A DNA stretch of 64,000 nucleotides from Devosia marina (GTDB taxonomy: Bacteria; Pseudomonadota; Alphaproteobacteria; Rhizobiales; Devosiaceae), in the NCBI RefSeq assembly GCF_009758415.1, contig NZ_WQRF01000003.1, positions 1 to 64,000 of the forward strand. Reading direction: 5' to 3'. Position numbers and translations under genes: made by a program. Every line of letters starts with the position of its first letter. Within the stretch, counting starts at the first letter, position 1. The notes beneath the pieces are model-generated. The model saw only the letters and a program-made list of their open reading frames with translations, searched no databases and had not been told where the DNA came from. Of this stretch, positions 26,983-34,113 are shown piece by piece.

Positions 26983-27011
26983 CAAATTGGGAGCATTATG
27001 CTGCCAATTTG
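26983..27011. promoter_or_regulatory. 29-bp near-perfect palindrome, candidate LysR operator of the purine divergon
   Basis: Left arm CAAATTGG G AGCAT (26983-26996), centre T, right arm ATGCT G CCAATTTG (26998-27011). Every pair matches except one G/G position in each half. It lies between hiuH (start 26919, minus) and the lysR start (27031, plus). This is where a LysR protein controlling both directions would bind. Within it AATTTGG/CCAATTT half-sites are prominent. Confidence 0.75.
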
Positions 27012-27030
27012 GCAACAAGAGGACAATGAC

Positions 27031-28011
27031 ATGGACCCGCGCACACCACCGGAAAGACCGCGCGAGCATGCTTTGTCGGCAAGCCTGCTGGCGCGGGTTT
27101 TCCACCAGCCATCGCTGATCTATTTCAACGCCGTCGCCACCCATCTGTCCATCCGCGAGGCCGCGCGGCGGCTCAACATAGCCTCATCGGCCGTCACTCG
27201 GCAGGTCGCGCAACTCGAGGATGCGCTGGGCATCGAACTGTTCCTGCGCGAAAAGCGGCGCCTGCGCCTCTCACCCGCCGGCGAAATCCTGTTCCGCCAT
27301 TCGCGCCGCCTTGCCGCCCCAATGGAAGCGGCTGTATCGGAGATCGAATTGCTCCGCGGTGTCAGGGCCGGCTCGGTCCGCATCGCAACGGCCGAAAGCG
27401 TTGGTCTGTCCTTCCTGCCCCAACTCATAAGCGATTTCGGCAAGCGCTACCCGCGTCTCAATCTCGATGTCTCCATCATTTCCTCGGCCGAAGTGGTCGA
27501 GCGCCTGGTCGAGGAGCGTATCGATATCGGCTTTGGCTTCATCGCCAAGCCGCCCCGGCAGGTGGACGTGGCCTTTCGCCGCGATGTTTCCATCGGCGCC
27601 GTGATGGCGCCCGATCATCCCCTGGCGGGCGTCAGAAACCTGACAATGGCGCAGTGCCTCGAGCATCCCCTCGCCGTCGGAAAGCCAGAAATTTCGATCC
27701 GCGAAGTGATTGAACCCTTCCTCCATTCCTCGGCAAACATCACACCGCCTTTGGTGGAAGTAAACTCCATCCGCTTGCTGGTCGAACTCGCCCTGGGTGG
27801 CCATTACGCCTCAATCATGACCCCGATCGGCGCGCAGAACGAGATCGCGGCTGGCCGGCTCCTGTTCCGGCCACTGCACGATGATGGTCTGCCCACGAAC
27901 CGTTTTGGGATTCTGGTGCGCTCAGGCAGCGCCCTCCACCTCGCACCGGCGATTTTCTTTGAACACGCCAAGACCTTCTTCGAAGGCCTTTCGCTCCCAG
28001 GCGCCATTTGA
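27031..28011 (+). CDS. LysR-family regulator of the purine-degradation array
   Basis: 326 aa. The helix-turn-helix is [36 protein letters not shown] near residues 31-66, followed by the effector domain with [17 protein letters not shown] place the start at ATG 27031, with AGAGG 8 nt upstream, because an upstream in-frame ATG at 26998 lies inside the operator palindrome. Divergent from hiuH-xdhAB. By context it senses a purine intermediate; ligand and sign of control are inferred, not seen. Confidence 0.85.
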   Translation: MDPRTPPERPREHALSASLLARVFHQPSLIYFNAVATHLSIREAARRLNIASSAVTRQVAQLEDALGIELFLREKRRLRLSPAGEILFRHSRRLAAPMEAAVSEIELLRGVRAGSVRIATAESVGLSFLPQLISDFGKRYPRLNLDVSIISSAEVVERLVEERIDIGFGFIAKPPRQVDVAFRRDVSIGAVMAPDHPLAGVRNLTMAQCLEHPLAVGKPEISIREVIEPFLHSSANITPPLVEVNSIRLLVELALGGHYASIMTPIGAQNEIAAGRLLFRPLHDDGLPTNRFGILVRSGSALHLAPAIFFEHAKTFFEGLSLPGAI

Positions 28012-28023
28012 ATGCAGTCGGGA

Positions 28024-28080
28024 TTGACATCCATAGCCAATGAGCTATTGGTTTAATCCATAGCCGTTCATGAATGGATT
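28024..28080 (+). promoter_or_regulatory. promoter with overlapping inverted repeats upstream of arsR module 1
   Basis: TTGACA (28024-28029) is a consensus -35 box. TATTGG at 28046-28051 is the likely -10 at 16-bp spacing. CCAAT-GAGCT-ATTGG (28037-28051) is an inverted repeat lying on the -10, and AATCCAT...ATGGATT (28055-28080) is a second one. The arrangement suits repression by the ArsR protein encoded just downstream. Confidence 0.55.
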
Positions 28081-28083
28081 GAA

Positions 28084-28407
28084 ATGAACAACCATCAGGA
28101 TGCCTTGTTCCGATCGCTGGCCGACCCCACCAGGCGCGCCATTTTCGAACAGCTCTGCAAGCAAGGCGAGCAAACTGTTGGCACGTTGACCGGTTTTGCC
28201 GGCGTCGCTCAGCCGACCGTTTCGAAACATTTAGCCGTGCTCAAGCAGGCCGGTCTGGTGCGTGATCGCCACGAAGGCCGTCAGACCCATTATTCCGCGC
28301 AGGTCCAGGCGCTCGCGCCGCTGATGGACTGGACCAAGGAAATGACAAACTTCTGGGAGGCACGGCTCGATGCCCTCGAAAATTTGCTCACAAGGATGGA
28401 TCAATGA
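28084..28407 (+). CDS. ArsR-family transcriptional regulator (module 1)
   Basis: 107-aa winged-helix protein: LFRSLADPTRRAIFEQLC, then FAGVAQPTVSKHLAVLKQAGLVRDRHEGRQTHYSA. No cysteine-rich metal site is evident. ArsR proteins of this type commonly sit next to SRPBCC (AHSA1) genes, as here, and are not metal sensors. It overlaps the next gene by 4 bp and heads a five-gene run. It probably autoregulates through the repeats at 28037-28080. Confidence 0.85.
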   Translation: MNNHQDALFRSLADPTRRAIFEQLCKQGEQTVGTLTGFAGVAQPTVSKHLAVLKQAGLVRDRHEGRQTHYSAQVQALAPLMDWTKEMTNFWEARLDALENLLTRMDQ

Positions 28408-28622
28408 CCCGTTTCATCCGTGCGTTTCACCGTTGGACCTCGATGATCTTTACCCTGACGGTGATCGCCAATTTCGTCGCCATCGGCTTCCTGGGTCAGG
28501 CCGGCGTGCCCCCGCTTGTGACCTTCTCGCCGCTACTGCCGCTCTTCCTCCTGCTGTTCTCGGGCCTGTTCATGTTCGTCCAGCACTATGCGCACCGCCG
28601 CGCAGGCCTGAACCATGTCTGA
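28404..28622 (+). CDS. small two-helix membrane protein in the ArsR module
   Basis: 72 aa with an amphipathic N-terminus (TRFIRAFHRWTSM) and two hydrophobic helices, near residues 12-31 and 38-58, ending in a basic HRRAGLNHV tail. Overlaps the arsR stop by 4 bp and the following DUF1801 gene by 8 bp, so translation is coupled. Similar small proteins are found with ArsR-AHSA1 loci, but no function is known to me. Confidence 0.65.
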   Translation: MTRFIRAFHRWTSMIFTLTVIANFVAIGFLGQAGVPPLVTFSPLLPLFLLLFSGLFMFVQHYAHRRAGLNHV

Positions 28623-29064
28623 TGCCAAACCCAAGCGTCCGCCGCTCAAGCCTGGGCCTGACGGCATCGTCCGGCTCTCCGGCGGCAATCCCCAGATCGC
28701 CAAGGGCTATGGCAACGAAGTGGTTCAGAAATACATCGACGCCATGTCCGGCTGGCAGAGCGATGTCGGCCGTAAACTGGACGCCATCATCGAGCAGACA
28801 GTTCCCGGCATCCAGAAGGCGGTCAAATGGAACACGCCTTTCTACGGGTTGGAGCAGGACATCTACTTCGTCAGCTACCACTGCATGACCAAGTACGTGA
28901 AAGTGGCCTTCCACAATGGCGCGGAACTGCGCCCATTGCCGCCAGGTACTTCGAAACAGGCCAAGGTGCGCTATCTCGACATCTATGAGAACGACACTCT
29001 GGACGAAGATCAGTTCGCCGACTGGGTGAGACAGGCCAGCAAGCTGCCCGGCGAAAAGGTGTAA
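28615..29064 (+). CDS. DUF1801 (YdhG-like) domain protein, first copy
   Basis: 149 aa. The DUF1801 pattern is visible in VVQKYIDAMSGW, ETVPGIQKAVKWNTPFYGLE and YFVSYHCMTKYVKVAFHNG. The N-terminus has a Lys/Pro-rich leader (KPKRPPLKPG). The fold is the small alpha/beta domain seen in B. subtilis YdhG; biochemical role is not established. It shares an operon with ArsR, a second DUF1801 protein and an SRPBCC protein. Confidence 0.75.
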   Translation: MSDAKPKRPPLKPGPDGIVRLSGGNPQIAKGYGNEVVQKYIDAMSGWQSDVGRKLDAIIEQTVPGIQKAVKWNTPFYGLEQDIYFVSYHCMTKYVKVAFHNGAELRPLPPGTSKQAKVRYLDIYENDTLDEDQFADWVRQASKLPGEKV

Positions 29065-29075
29065 GGAGTTGGATT

Positions 29076-29498
29076 GTGACATTCTTCAAGAACAGCGCCG
29101 CAGATCTTGCCACCGGCGCAACGCCAAGCGAGCTGATCGACAAGCGCATTGCCGACCTGCCGGATTGGCGGGGCGGCAAATTGGCCCAGATTCGCAAGCT
29201 GATCCACGAGGCCCTGCCTGATGTGGAAGAAGAATGGAAATGGGGCAAGCCCGTCTGGTCTCACAATGGGATCCTGTGCACGGGCGAAGTCTACAAGGCG
29301 GCGGTGAAATCCACTTTCCCCAAGGGTGCCTCGCTTGAGGATCCAGATCACCTGTTCAATGCCAGCCTCGAAGGCAATGTTCGCCGTGCCATCGATTTCT
29401 TCGAGAGCGAGGCCATCGACGAACCCGCCTTCAAGGCACTGATTCAGGCCGCCGCTATGGCCAATGGCGAAGCTGCCTCCAAACGTGCCCGGAAATAG
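29076..29498 (+). CDS. DUF1801 domain protein, second copy
   Basis: 140 aa, starting at GTG 29076 with AAGGAG upstream. PSELIDKRIADLPDWRGGKLAQIRKLIHEALPDVEEEWKWGKPVWSHNGILCTG matches the DUF1801 fold but is clearly divergent from the gene upstream, so the pair is an old duplication or two independent recruits. The C-terminal tail is Lys/Arg-rich. Confidence 0.72.
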   Translation: MTFFKNSAADLATGATPSELIDKRIADLPDWRGGKLAQIRKLIHEALPDVEEEWKWGKPVWSHNGILCTGEVYKAAVKSTFPKGASLEDPDHLFNASLEGNVRRAIDFFESEAIDEPAFKALIQAAAMANGEAASKRARK

Positions 29499-29508
29499 GA
29501 TCTCTGGC

Positions 29509-29937
29509 ATGACCACCGCAACCCAAACCCGCTCCGTCATCGTCGAGCGCGAAATCCCCCAGCCACTATCCAAAGTCTGGAAGGCGTTGACCCGGTCACA
29601 CCTGATCTCGGAATGGCTGATGGCCAATGATTTTGATCTCAGGGTCGGCCACCAATTCAAGCTCCGCGGCGTATGGGGCGGCGTTCTCGATTGCGAGGTA
29701 CTTTCCTTCGAGCCGGAACGCTCTCTTTCATACGCCTGGGATCACGATAATGACGACCCACTTTACGCACTCAAAAGCGTGGTTACCTACACCCTGACCC
29801 CGACCGATACCGGCACCCTTCTGCGCGTGGAGCGGGCTGGATTCCGCACCGAGCAGAAGCAGGCCTATGGCGGTGCCCATGCCGGCTGGAAGCAATTCCT
29901 CGAGAAGCTGGAAGCGGTTGCAGCGATCGGCGGTTGA
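29509..29937 (+). CDS. SRPBCC/AHSA1-family protein (module 1)
   Basis: 142-aa START-like beta-grip protein with a hydrophobic ligand cavity: IVEREIPQPLSKVWKALTRSHLISEWLMANDFDLRVG at the start, RLSYAWDHDN-like central strands, and a final GGAHAGWKQFLEKLEAV helix. ATG 29509 follows the DUF1801 stop by 10 nt. This family is commonly paired with ArsR regulators, as in this operon. Ligand unknown. A hairpin follows at 29955-29989. Confidence 0.8.
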   Translation: MTTATQTRSVIVEREIPQPLSKVWKALTRSHLISEWLMANDFDLRVGHQFKLRGVWGGVLDCEVLSFEPERSLSYAWDHDNDDPLYALKSVVTYTLTPTDTGTLLRVERAGFRTEQKQAYGGAHAGWKQFLEKLEAVAAIGG

Positions 29938-29954
29938 CGTCCCTCTGTGGAGAC

Positions 29955-29989
29955 AAGCGCCGCTTCAGTCTAGCGCAGGGGCGGCGCTT
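29955..29989 (+). terminator. hairpin after the ArsR/DUF1801/AHSA1 operon
   Basis: AAGCGCCGC (29955-29963) and GCGGCGCTT (29981-29989) form a perfect 9-bp stem with a 17-nt loop, followed by CTGCTT. It lies between this operon and puuE-uraD. Confidence 0.55.
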
Positions 29990-30034
29990 CTGCTTACCAT
30001 TGAGCCTCCCGCCTGACGCAGAAGAGACTCATCC

Positions 30035-31453
30035 ATGAACCGATATCCCCGCGACATGCATGGCTACGGCCAAACCCCGCCCCATGCCAATTGGCCTGGT
30101 GGCGCCCATGTCGCGGTGCAGTTCGTCCTCAACTACGAGGAAGGTGGGGAGAACAACATCCTGCATGGCGACGATGCGTCGGAGGCTTTCCTGGTCGACG
30201 TGCTGGGCGCGGCACCCTGGCCGGACCAGCGCCATGCCAATGTGGAATCCATGTATGAATATGGGGCCCGCGCCGGTTTTTGGCGGCTGCATCGGCTGTT
30301 CACCGAAGCGAACCTGCCCCTGACAATCTATGGCGTTGCGACGGCCCTGATGCGCGCGCCGGCCCAGCTTGCAGCCATGCAGGAAGCGGGCTGGGAAATT
30401 GCCAGCCATGGCCTGAAATGGGTGCAGCACAAGGACATGCCGGCCGCCGAAGAAAGCGCCCAGATCGCCGAAGCGGTCCGGCTGCACACCATCGCCACCG
30501 GCTCGCGCCCGCTCGGCTGGTACACCGGCCGCTCCAGCCTCAACACGGTTGACCTCGTGGCCGACCACGGTGGCTTCGCCTATATTTCGGACACCTATGA
30601 CGATGACCTGCCCTATTGGAAGGTGATCGGCGGCAAGCCTCAGCTCATCATTCCCTATACGCTCAGCGCCAACGACATGCGCTTTGTCACGGCGCCCGGC
30701 TTCGACAATGGGGAGGAGTATTTCACCTTCCTCAAGGACAGTTTCGATTGCCTCTATGCCGAAGGCCAGGCAGGGTCACCCAAAATGATGTCGATTGGTC
30801 TGCACTGCCGACTGATCGGTCAACCCGGCCGCTATCAGGGCCTCAAGAAATTCATCGACTACATCACGGGCTTCGACAAGGTCTGGATCCCCACCCGCCT
30901 CGACATCGCCCGGCACTGGGCCAAGGAGCACCCCTATAAGGCGCCTGAAGTGATCCCCAGCCAACTTGACCGCGCTGAGTTCATTGCCCGCTATGGCTCG
31001 ATCTTCGAACACTCGCCCTGGATTGCCGAGCGGGCCTGGGAGGCCGAAATGGGGCCGGCAAATGACACGGCAATTGGCCTGCATTTTGCTTTGCGAACCC
31101 AGTTCCGCATGGCCACACCCGAAGAGCGCCTGGCTGTCCTCAAAGCCCACCCGGACCTTGCCGGCAAGCTTGCCGCCGCCAAGCACCTGACCGCCGAATC
31201 TACCGCCGAACAAGCTTCGGCAGGTCTCGACGCCCTGACCGATGACGAGCGCAACAAGTTCACCACGCTCAACAACGCCTATGTCGAAAAATTCGGCTTC
31301 CCGTTCATCATTGCCGTCCGGGACCACAGCAAGCAGTCAATTCTGGAGAACTTCGAGAAGCGCATCGCCAATACGGCCGCCGAAGAATTCGCCACGGCCT
31401 GCGCGCAAGTCGAGCGCATCGCGCTGCTGCGCCTGCAGGCCATCCTGCCCTAG
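30035..31453 (+). CDS. fused allantoinase (PuuE) and OHCU decarboxylase (UraD)
   Basis: 472 aa with two enzymes. Residues 1 to about 305 are a polysaccharide-deacetylase-like allantoinase: QFVLNYEEGGENN, RAGFWRLHRLF, EIASHGLKWVQH, GWYTGRSSLNT and SIGLHCRLIGQPGR. Residues about 312-472 are 2-oxo-4-hydroxy-4-carboxy-5-ureidoimidazoline decarboxylase: ARYGSIFEHSPWIAERAW with the catalytic His, LKAHPDLAGKL and YVEKFGFPFIIAVR. The protein thus makes S-allantoin from OHCU (C-terminal half) and opens it to allantoate (N-terminal half). The fusion occurs in other rhizobia. Its end overlaps the convergent glyoxalase gene by 4 bp. Confidence 0.92.
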   Translation: MNRYPRDMHGYGQTPPHANWPGGAHVAVQFVLNYEEGGENNILHGDDASEAFLVDVLGAAPWPDQRHANVESMYEYGARAGFWRLHRLFTEANLPLTIYGVATALMRAPAQLAAMQEAGWEIASHGLKWVQHKDMPAAEESAQIAEAVRLHTIATGSRPLGWYTGRSSLNTVDLVADHGGFAYISDTYDDDLPYWKVIGGKPQLIIPYTLSANDMRFVTAPGFDNGEEYFTFLKDSFDCLYAEGQAGSPKMMSIGLHCRLIGQPGRYQGLKKFIDYITGFDKVWIPTRLDIARHWAKEHPYKAPEVIPSQLDRAEFIARYGSIFEHSPWIAERAWEAEMGPANDTAIGLHFALRTQFRMATPEERLAVLKAHPDLAGKLAAAKHLTAESTAEQASAGLDALTDDERNKFTTLNNAYVEKFGFPFIIAVRDHSKQSILENFEKRIANTAAEEFATACAQVERIALLRLQAILP

Positions 31454-31806
31454 GGTGTTGTATCCAAACGCAGCAAGTGAACAATACCAGCTGGGTTGAA
31501 GAACCAGCCGGCCGTCATTGTCTCGGGCAGTGGCTCAATGCCATCATCGCGGACAATACCCGCCTGCTCCAACTTCTGCGCCGCCGCCCCGAAGTCTTTG
31601 CTCACCAGTTCGAGCCAGATTTCCGCACGACTGAGCTGGGGGACGCGATCGATCCAAAGCCGGTTCGGGCCGAACCTGAACGACACATCTGCTCCCCCCT
31701 CAATCTCCTCGCATTCCAGAGTCTCGCGGTAAAAAGCGACAACCCCGTCGTACTGATGCGCGGGCACTTTCATGGCGATATTCACGCCGCCAGCAATGCA
31801 CGTCAT
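31450..31806 (-). CDS. glyoxalase/bleomycin-resistance-like (VOC) protein
   Basis: 118 aa with the VOC pattern NIAMKVPAHQYDGVVAFYRETLECEEI, then LWIDRVPQLSRAEIWLELV, and AGWFFNPAGIVHLLRLD at the end. The metal-ligand set is not obvious, so catalytic activity is uncertain. ATG 31806 overlaps the SRPBCC stop by 4 bp, placing it in the operon that diverges from arsR module 2. Confidence 0.65.
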   Translation of the reverse strand: MTCIAGGVNIAMKVPAHQYDGVVAFYRETLECEEIEGGADVSFRFGPNRLWIDRVPQLSRAEIWLELVSKDFGAAAQKLEQAGIVRDDGIEPLPETMTAGWFFNPAGIVHLLRLDTTP

Positions 31807-32261
31807 TTGTAGAACCCCTCGCGCAGATTGATGCCGTGCTCCACCCACACGCGCATGGCACAGAGCATGCCGGTCCAGCCCTCACAATTGCCATATGACG
31901 CCTTCTGCCCGGCCTCGTTCTCGCGCCAACCTGCCTCATGGATCGGAACCAAGGTCCGCCCGTCTTCGAGTGACTCAAAACCCATTGTAACCGTTGTCTG
32001 GTAGTTGCCAGCCGGGTCGTCATCCGGCGGTGCGTCCCAGGTCAGCACGATCTTCTTGTTGGGCACGACTTCCACGACATTCACCGGAAACGCGCCGGGA
32101 AAATCGAGGAAATCCCAGGTTACCGTTGCGCCAGTTTCCAGCCGCCCCTTGGCACCACCGGTGGTGAAATAAAGCGAGAGCTGCGTCGGATCGGCGACAG
32201 CGTCGAACACCTCATGCACCGGGCGCGAAATGCGCCCTCGAACGGTAAATTCATAGGCCAT
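31803..32261 (-). CDS. SRPBCC/AHSA1-family protein (module 2)
   Basis: 152 aa: FTVRGRISRPVHEVFDAVADPTQLSLYFTTGGAKGRLETGATVTW is the family N-terminus and GWTGMLCAMRVWVEHGINLREGFY the C-terminal helix. ATG 32261 has GGAGGG 5 nt upstream. Divergent from arsR module 2, with the operator palindrome at 32295-32314 between them, and followed by the VOC protein. The ligand is unknown. Confidence 0.8.
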   Translation of the reverse strand: MAYEFTVRGRISRPVHEVFDAVADPTQLSLYFTTGGAKGRLETGATVTWDFLDFPGAFPVNVVEVVPNKKIVLTWDAPPDDDPAGNYQTTVTMGFESLEDGRTLVPIHEAGWRENEAGQKASYGNCEGWTGMLCAMRVWVEHGINLREGFYK

Positions 32262-32277
32262 CAGACCCTCCATCTGC

Positions 32278-32304
32278 TTGACGTCTGAGATCATATGTTA
32301 TAAT
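32278..32304 (+). promoter_or_regulatory. promoter of arsR module 2, apparently leaderless
   Basis: TTGACG (32278-32283) and TATAAT (32299-32304) at 15-bp spacing. Transcription would start near 32311-32313, that is at the ATG of arsR itself (32313), leaving no leader and no ribosome-binding site. Confidence 0.5.
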
Positions 32305-32314
32305 TATATAACAT
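32295..32314. promoter_or_regulatory. 20-bp perfect palindrome, candidate ArsR operator
   Basis: ATGTTATA, centre ATTA, TATAACAT is perfect on both strands. It covers the -10 box and the first bases of the arsR start codon, and lies 33 bp from the divergent SRPBCC start. This is the position expected for autorepression of both directions. Confidence 0.75.
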
Positions 32315-32651
32315 GTCAAACGACGATGCATATGACCTAATTTTCAAGGCCCTAGGGCACCGGGTGCGCAGGCGCATTCTCGACCTGCTCAAAGCGGAAT
32401 CCCGCACCACCGGTATGCTGTGCGACCTCATACCCGAGATCGACCGCTGCACGGTGATGCAACATCTGCGCGTGCTGGAAGAAGCCGGGCTGGTCGTCGC
32501 TGAAAAGCGAGGGCGCGAGCGCTGGAACCATCTCGACGCCCTGCCCGTCCACGCGATTCACGAACGCTGGATCGGGCCTTATGCGGCTTATGCCGCCGCC
32601 ATGCTGAGCAAACTCAAGCACAGGGTCGACGCCCGAGGCGCCACCCCATAG
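32313..32651 (+). CDS. ArsR-family transcriptional regulator (module 2)
   Basis: 112-aa winged-helix protein: IFKALGHRVRRRILDLLKAESRTTGMLCDLIPEIDRCTVMQHLRVLEEAGLVVAEKRGRERWNHLD. It has a few Cys but no recognisable metal-binding cluster. No ribosome site is present upstream of ATG 32313, consistent with a leaderless message. The operator at 32295-32314 and the divergent SRPBCC and VOC genes suggest a small self-contained switch. Confidence 0.82.
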   Translation: MSNDDAYDLIFKALGHRVRRRILDLLKAESRTTGMLCDLIPEIDRCTVMQHLRVLEEAGLVVAEKRGRERWNHLDALPVHAIHERWIGPYAAYAAAMLSKLKHRVDARGATP

Positions 32652-32708
32652 CCTCGGCCTTCGCAAACCTCTAAACTCGAGCCAGCACGACACAATTTGA
32701 AGCAAGTC

Positions 32709-33527
32709 ATGGTCTCTTCCTACGCCTCTCCCAGTGCCGGCCTGCCCGGTCAGATGGACCTGCACACGGGCCGCGCCACCTTCACCGAGGCCTACGCCCT
32801 TATTCCACGCGGGGTGATGCGCGACATTGTCACCTCCTGCCTGCCCCATTGGCGCGATACGCGGCTCTGGGTCATTGCCCGCCCCATGAGCGGCTTTGCC
32901 GAGACGTTCTCCCAGTACATTGTGGAAGTGTCGCCCGGCGGTGGGAGCGAGCGGCCAGAAGACAATCCCGGGGCCGAAGGCGTCCTGTTCGTGGTGTCAG
33001 GACAGATGACCGTCACCATCGAAGGCAAGACCCATTTGCTCGAAGCGGGCGGCTATGCGTTCCTGCCCCCGGGCTGCGCCTGGAGCCTTGTGAACAAATC
33101 CACCGAAACTGTGCGCTTCCATTGGGTGCGCAAGCGCTATGAAGCGGTCGAGGGTATCGCCACGCCCGCAGCCTTTGTCTCCAGCGACAACGACCAGCCG
33201 ATCCGCTGGATGCCCGACACCAATGAACGTTGGGGCACCACGCGTTTTGTCGAGCCGGATGACGTCCGGCACGACATGCATGTCAACATTGTTACGCTCG
33301 AACCCGGCGCGGTCATTCCTTTCGAAGAAACCCATGTTATGGAGCATGGTCTCTACGTGCTCGAAGGCAAGGCGGTCTATCGTCTCAACCGCGACTGGGT
33401 GGAAGTGGAAGCAGGCGATTTCATGTGGCTGCGCGCCTTCTGCCCCCAAGCCTGCTACGCCGGTCCCGAACGGTTCCGCTACCTGCTTTACAAGGACGTC
33501 AACCGCCACGCCAAACTGCCGTTTTGA
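32709..33527 (+). CDS. allE: (S)-ureidoglycine aminohydrolase
   Basis: 272-aa double-cupin enzyme that releases ammonia from (S)-ureidoglycine to give ureidoglycolate. The first cupin spans GAEGVLFVVSGQMTVTIEGKTHLLEAGGYAFLPPG. The second has MHVNIVTLEPGAVIPFEETHVMEHGLYVLEGKAVYRLN with the Mn2+ ligands in the THVMEH and later stretch. Related genes are often labelled bifunctional allantoicase, but only the cupin enzyme is visible here. I prefer ATG 32709 over a TTG at 32697. allA follows after 3 nt. Confidence 0.88.
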   Translation: MVSSYASPSAGLPGQMDLHTGRATFTEAYALIPRGVMRDIVTSCLPHWRDTRLWVIARPMSGFAETFSQYIVEVSPGGGSERPEDNPGAEGVLFVVSGQMTVTIEGKTHLLEAGGYAFLPPGCAWSLVNKSTETVRFHWVRKRYEAVEGIATPAAFVSSDNDQPIRWMPDTNERWGTTRFVEPDDVRHDMHVNIVTLEPGAVIPFEETHVMEHGLYVLEGKAVYRLNRDWVEVEAGDFMWLRAFCPQACYAGPERFRYLLYKDVNRHAKLPF

Positions 33528-33530
33528 GCC

Positions 33531-34040
33531 ATGCCAGCCCACAACACGATCTTCACCGAGCCCCTGACCGCAGAAGCCTTCGCACCCTTCGGCCAGGTTA
33601 TCCAGACCGAGAACGCCGATCACTATCCGATCAATCTGGGCATGACGGAGCGTTTTCACGACCTGGCCCGGATTGAACTGGAAGGCGACGGAGCCCGGCC
33701 CCTGATCTCGATATTCCGCGGACGCCCATACGCCCTGCCGCTCGACTTGCTAATGATGGAACGGCATCCCCTGGGGAGCCAGGCATTCTTCCCCCTCACG
33801 GGTCATCCCTGGCTGGTGATTGTTGCGCAGGACAATCGCGGCGAACCAACGCGACTTCGCGCTTTTCGTCCTGTGGCCGGGCAAGGAGTCAACATCGCCA
33901 TCAATGTCTGGCACGGCGTACTGACACCTCTGGAGAGAACCAGCGAATTTCTCGTGGTTGATCGCGGCGGCGACGGAGACAACCTCGAAGAGCACCACTT
34001 CAAGCATCCCTGGACCATCGTGGCAGACCGCCGCGAGTAA
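33531..34040 (+). CDS. allA: ureidoglycolate lyase
   Basis: 169-aa enzyme splitting ureidoglycolate into glyoxylate and urea. The pattern EAFAPFGQVIQTENADHYPINLGMTERFHDLA at the N-terminus, IFRGRPYALPLDLLMMERHPLGSQAFFPL in the middle and INVWHGVLTPLERTSEFLVVDR near the end is characteristic. Directly downstream of allE, it completes the pathway whose glyoxylate can be used by GlcB. Confidence 0.92.
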   Translation: MPAHNTIFTEPLTAEAFAPFGQVIQTENADHYPINLGMTERFHDLARIELEGDGARPLISIFRGRPYALPLDLLMMERHPLGSQAFFPLTGHPWLVIVAQDNRGEPTRLRAFRPVAGQGVNIAINVWHGVLTPLERTSEFLVVDRGGDGDNLEEHHFKHPWTIVADRRE

Positions 34041-34113
34041 CCTTGAAACGGTCCATGTCTCGCAACCGTCAGGCGCTTGCTGTAGTTTGTGCAGCAAAGG
34101 GATGGAGGCAGAA

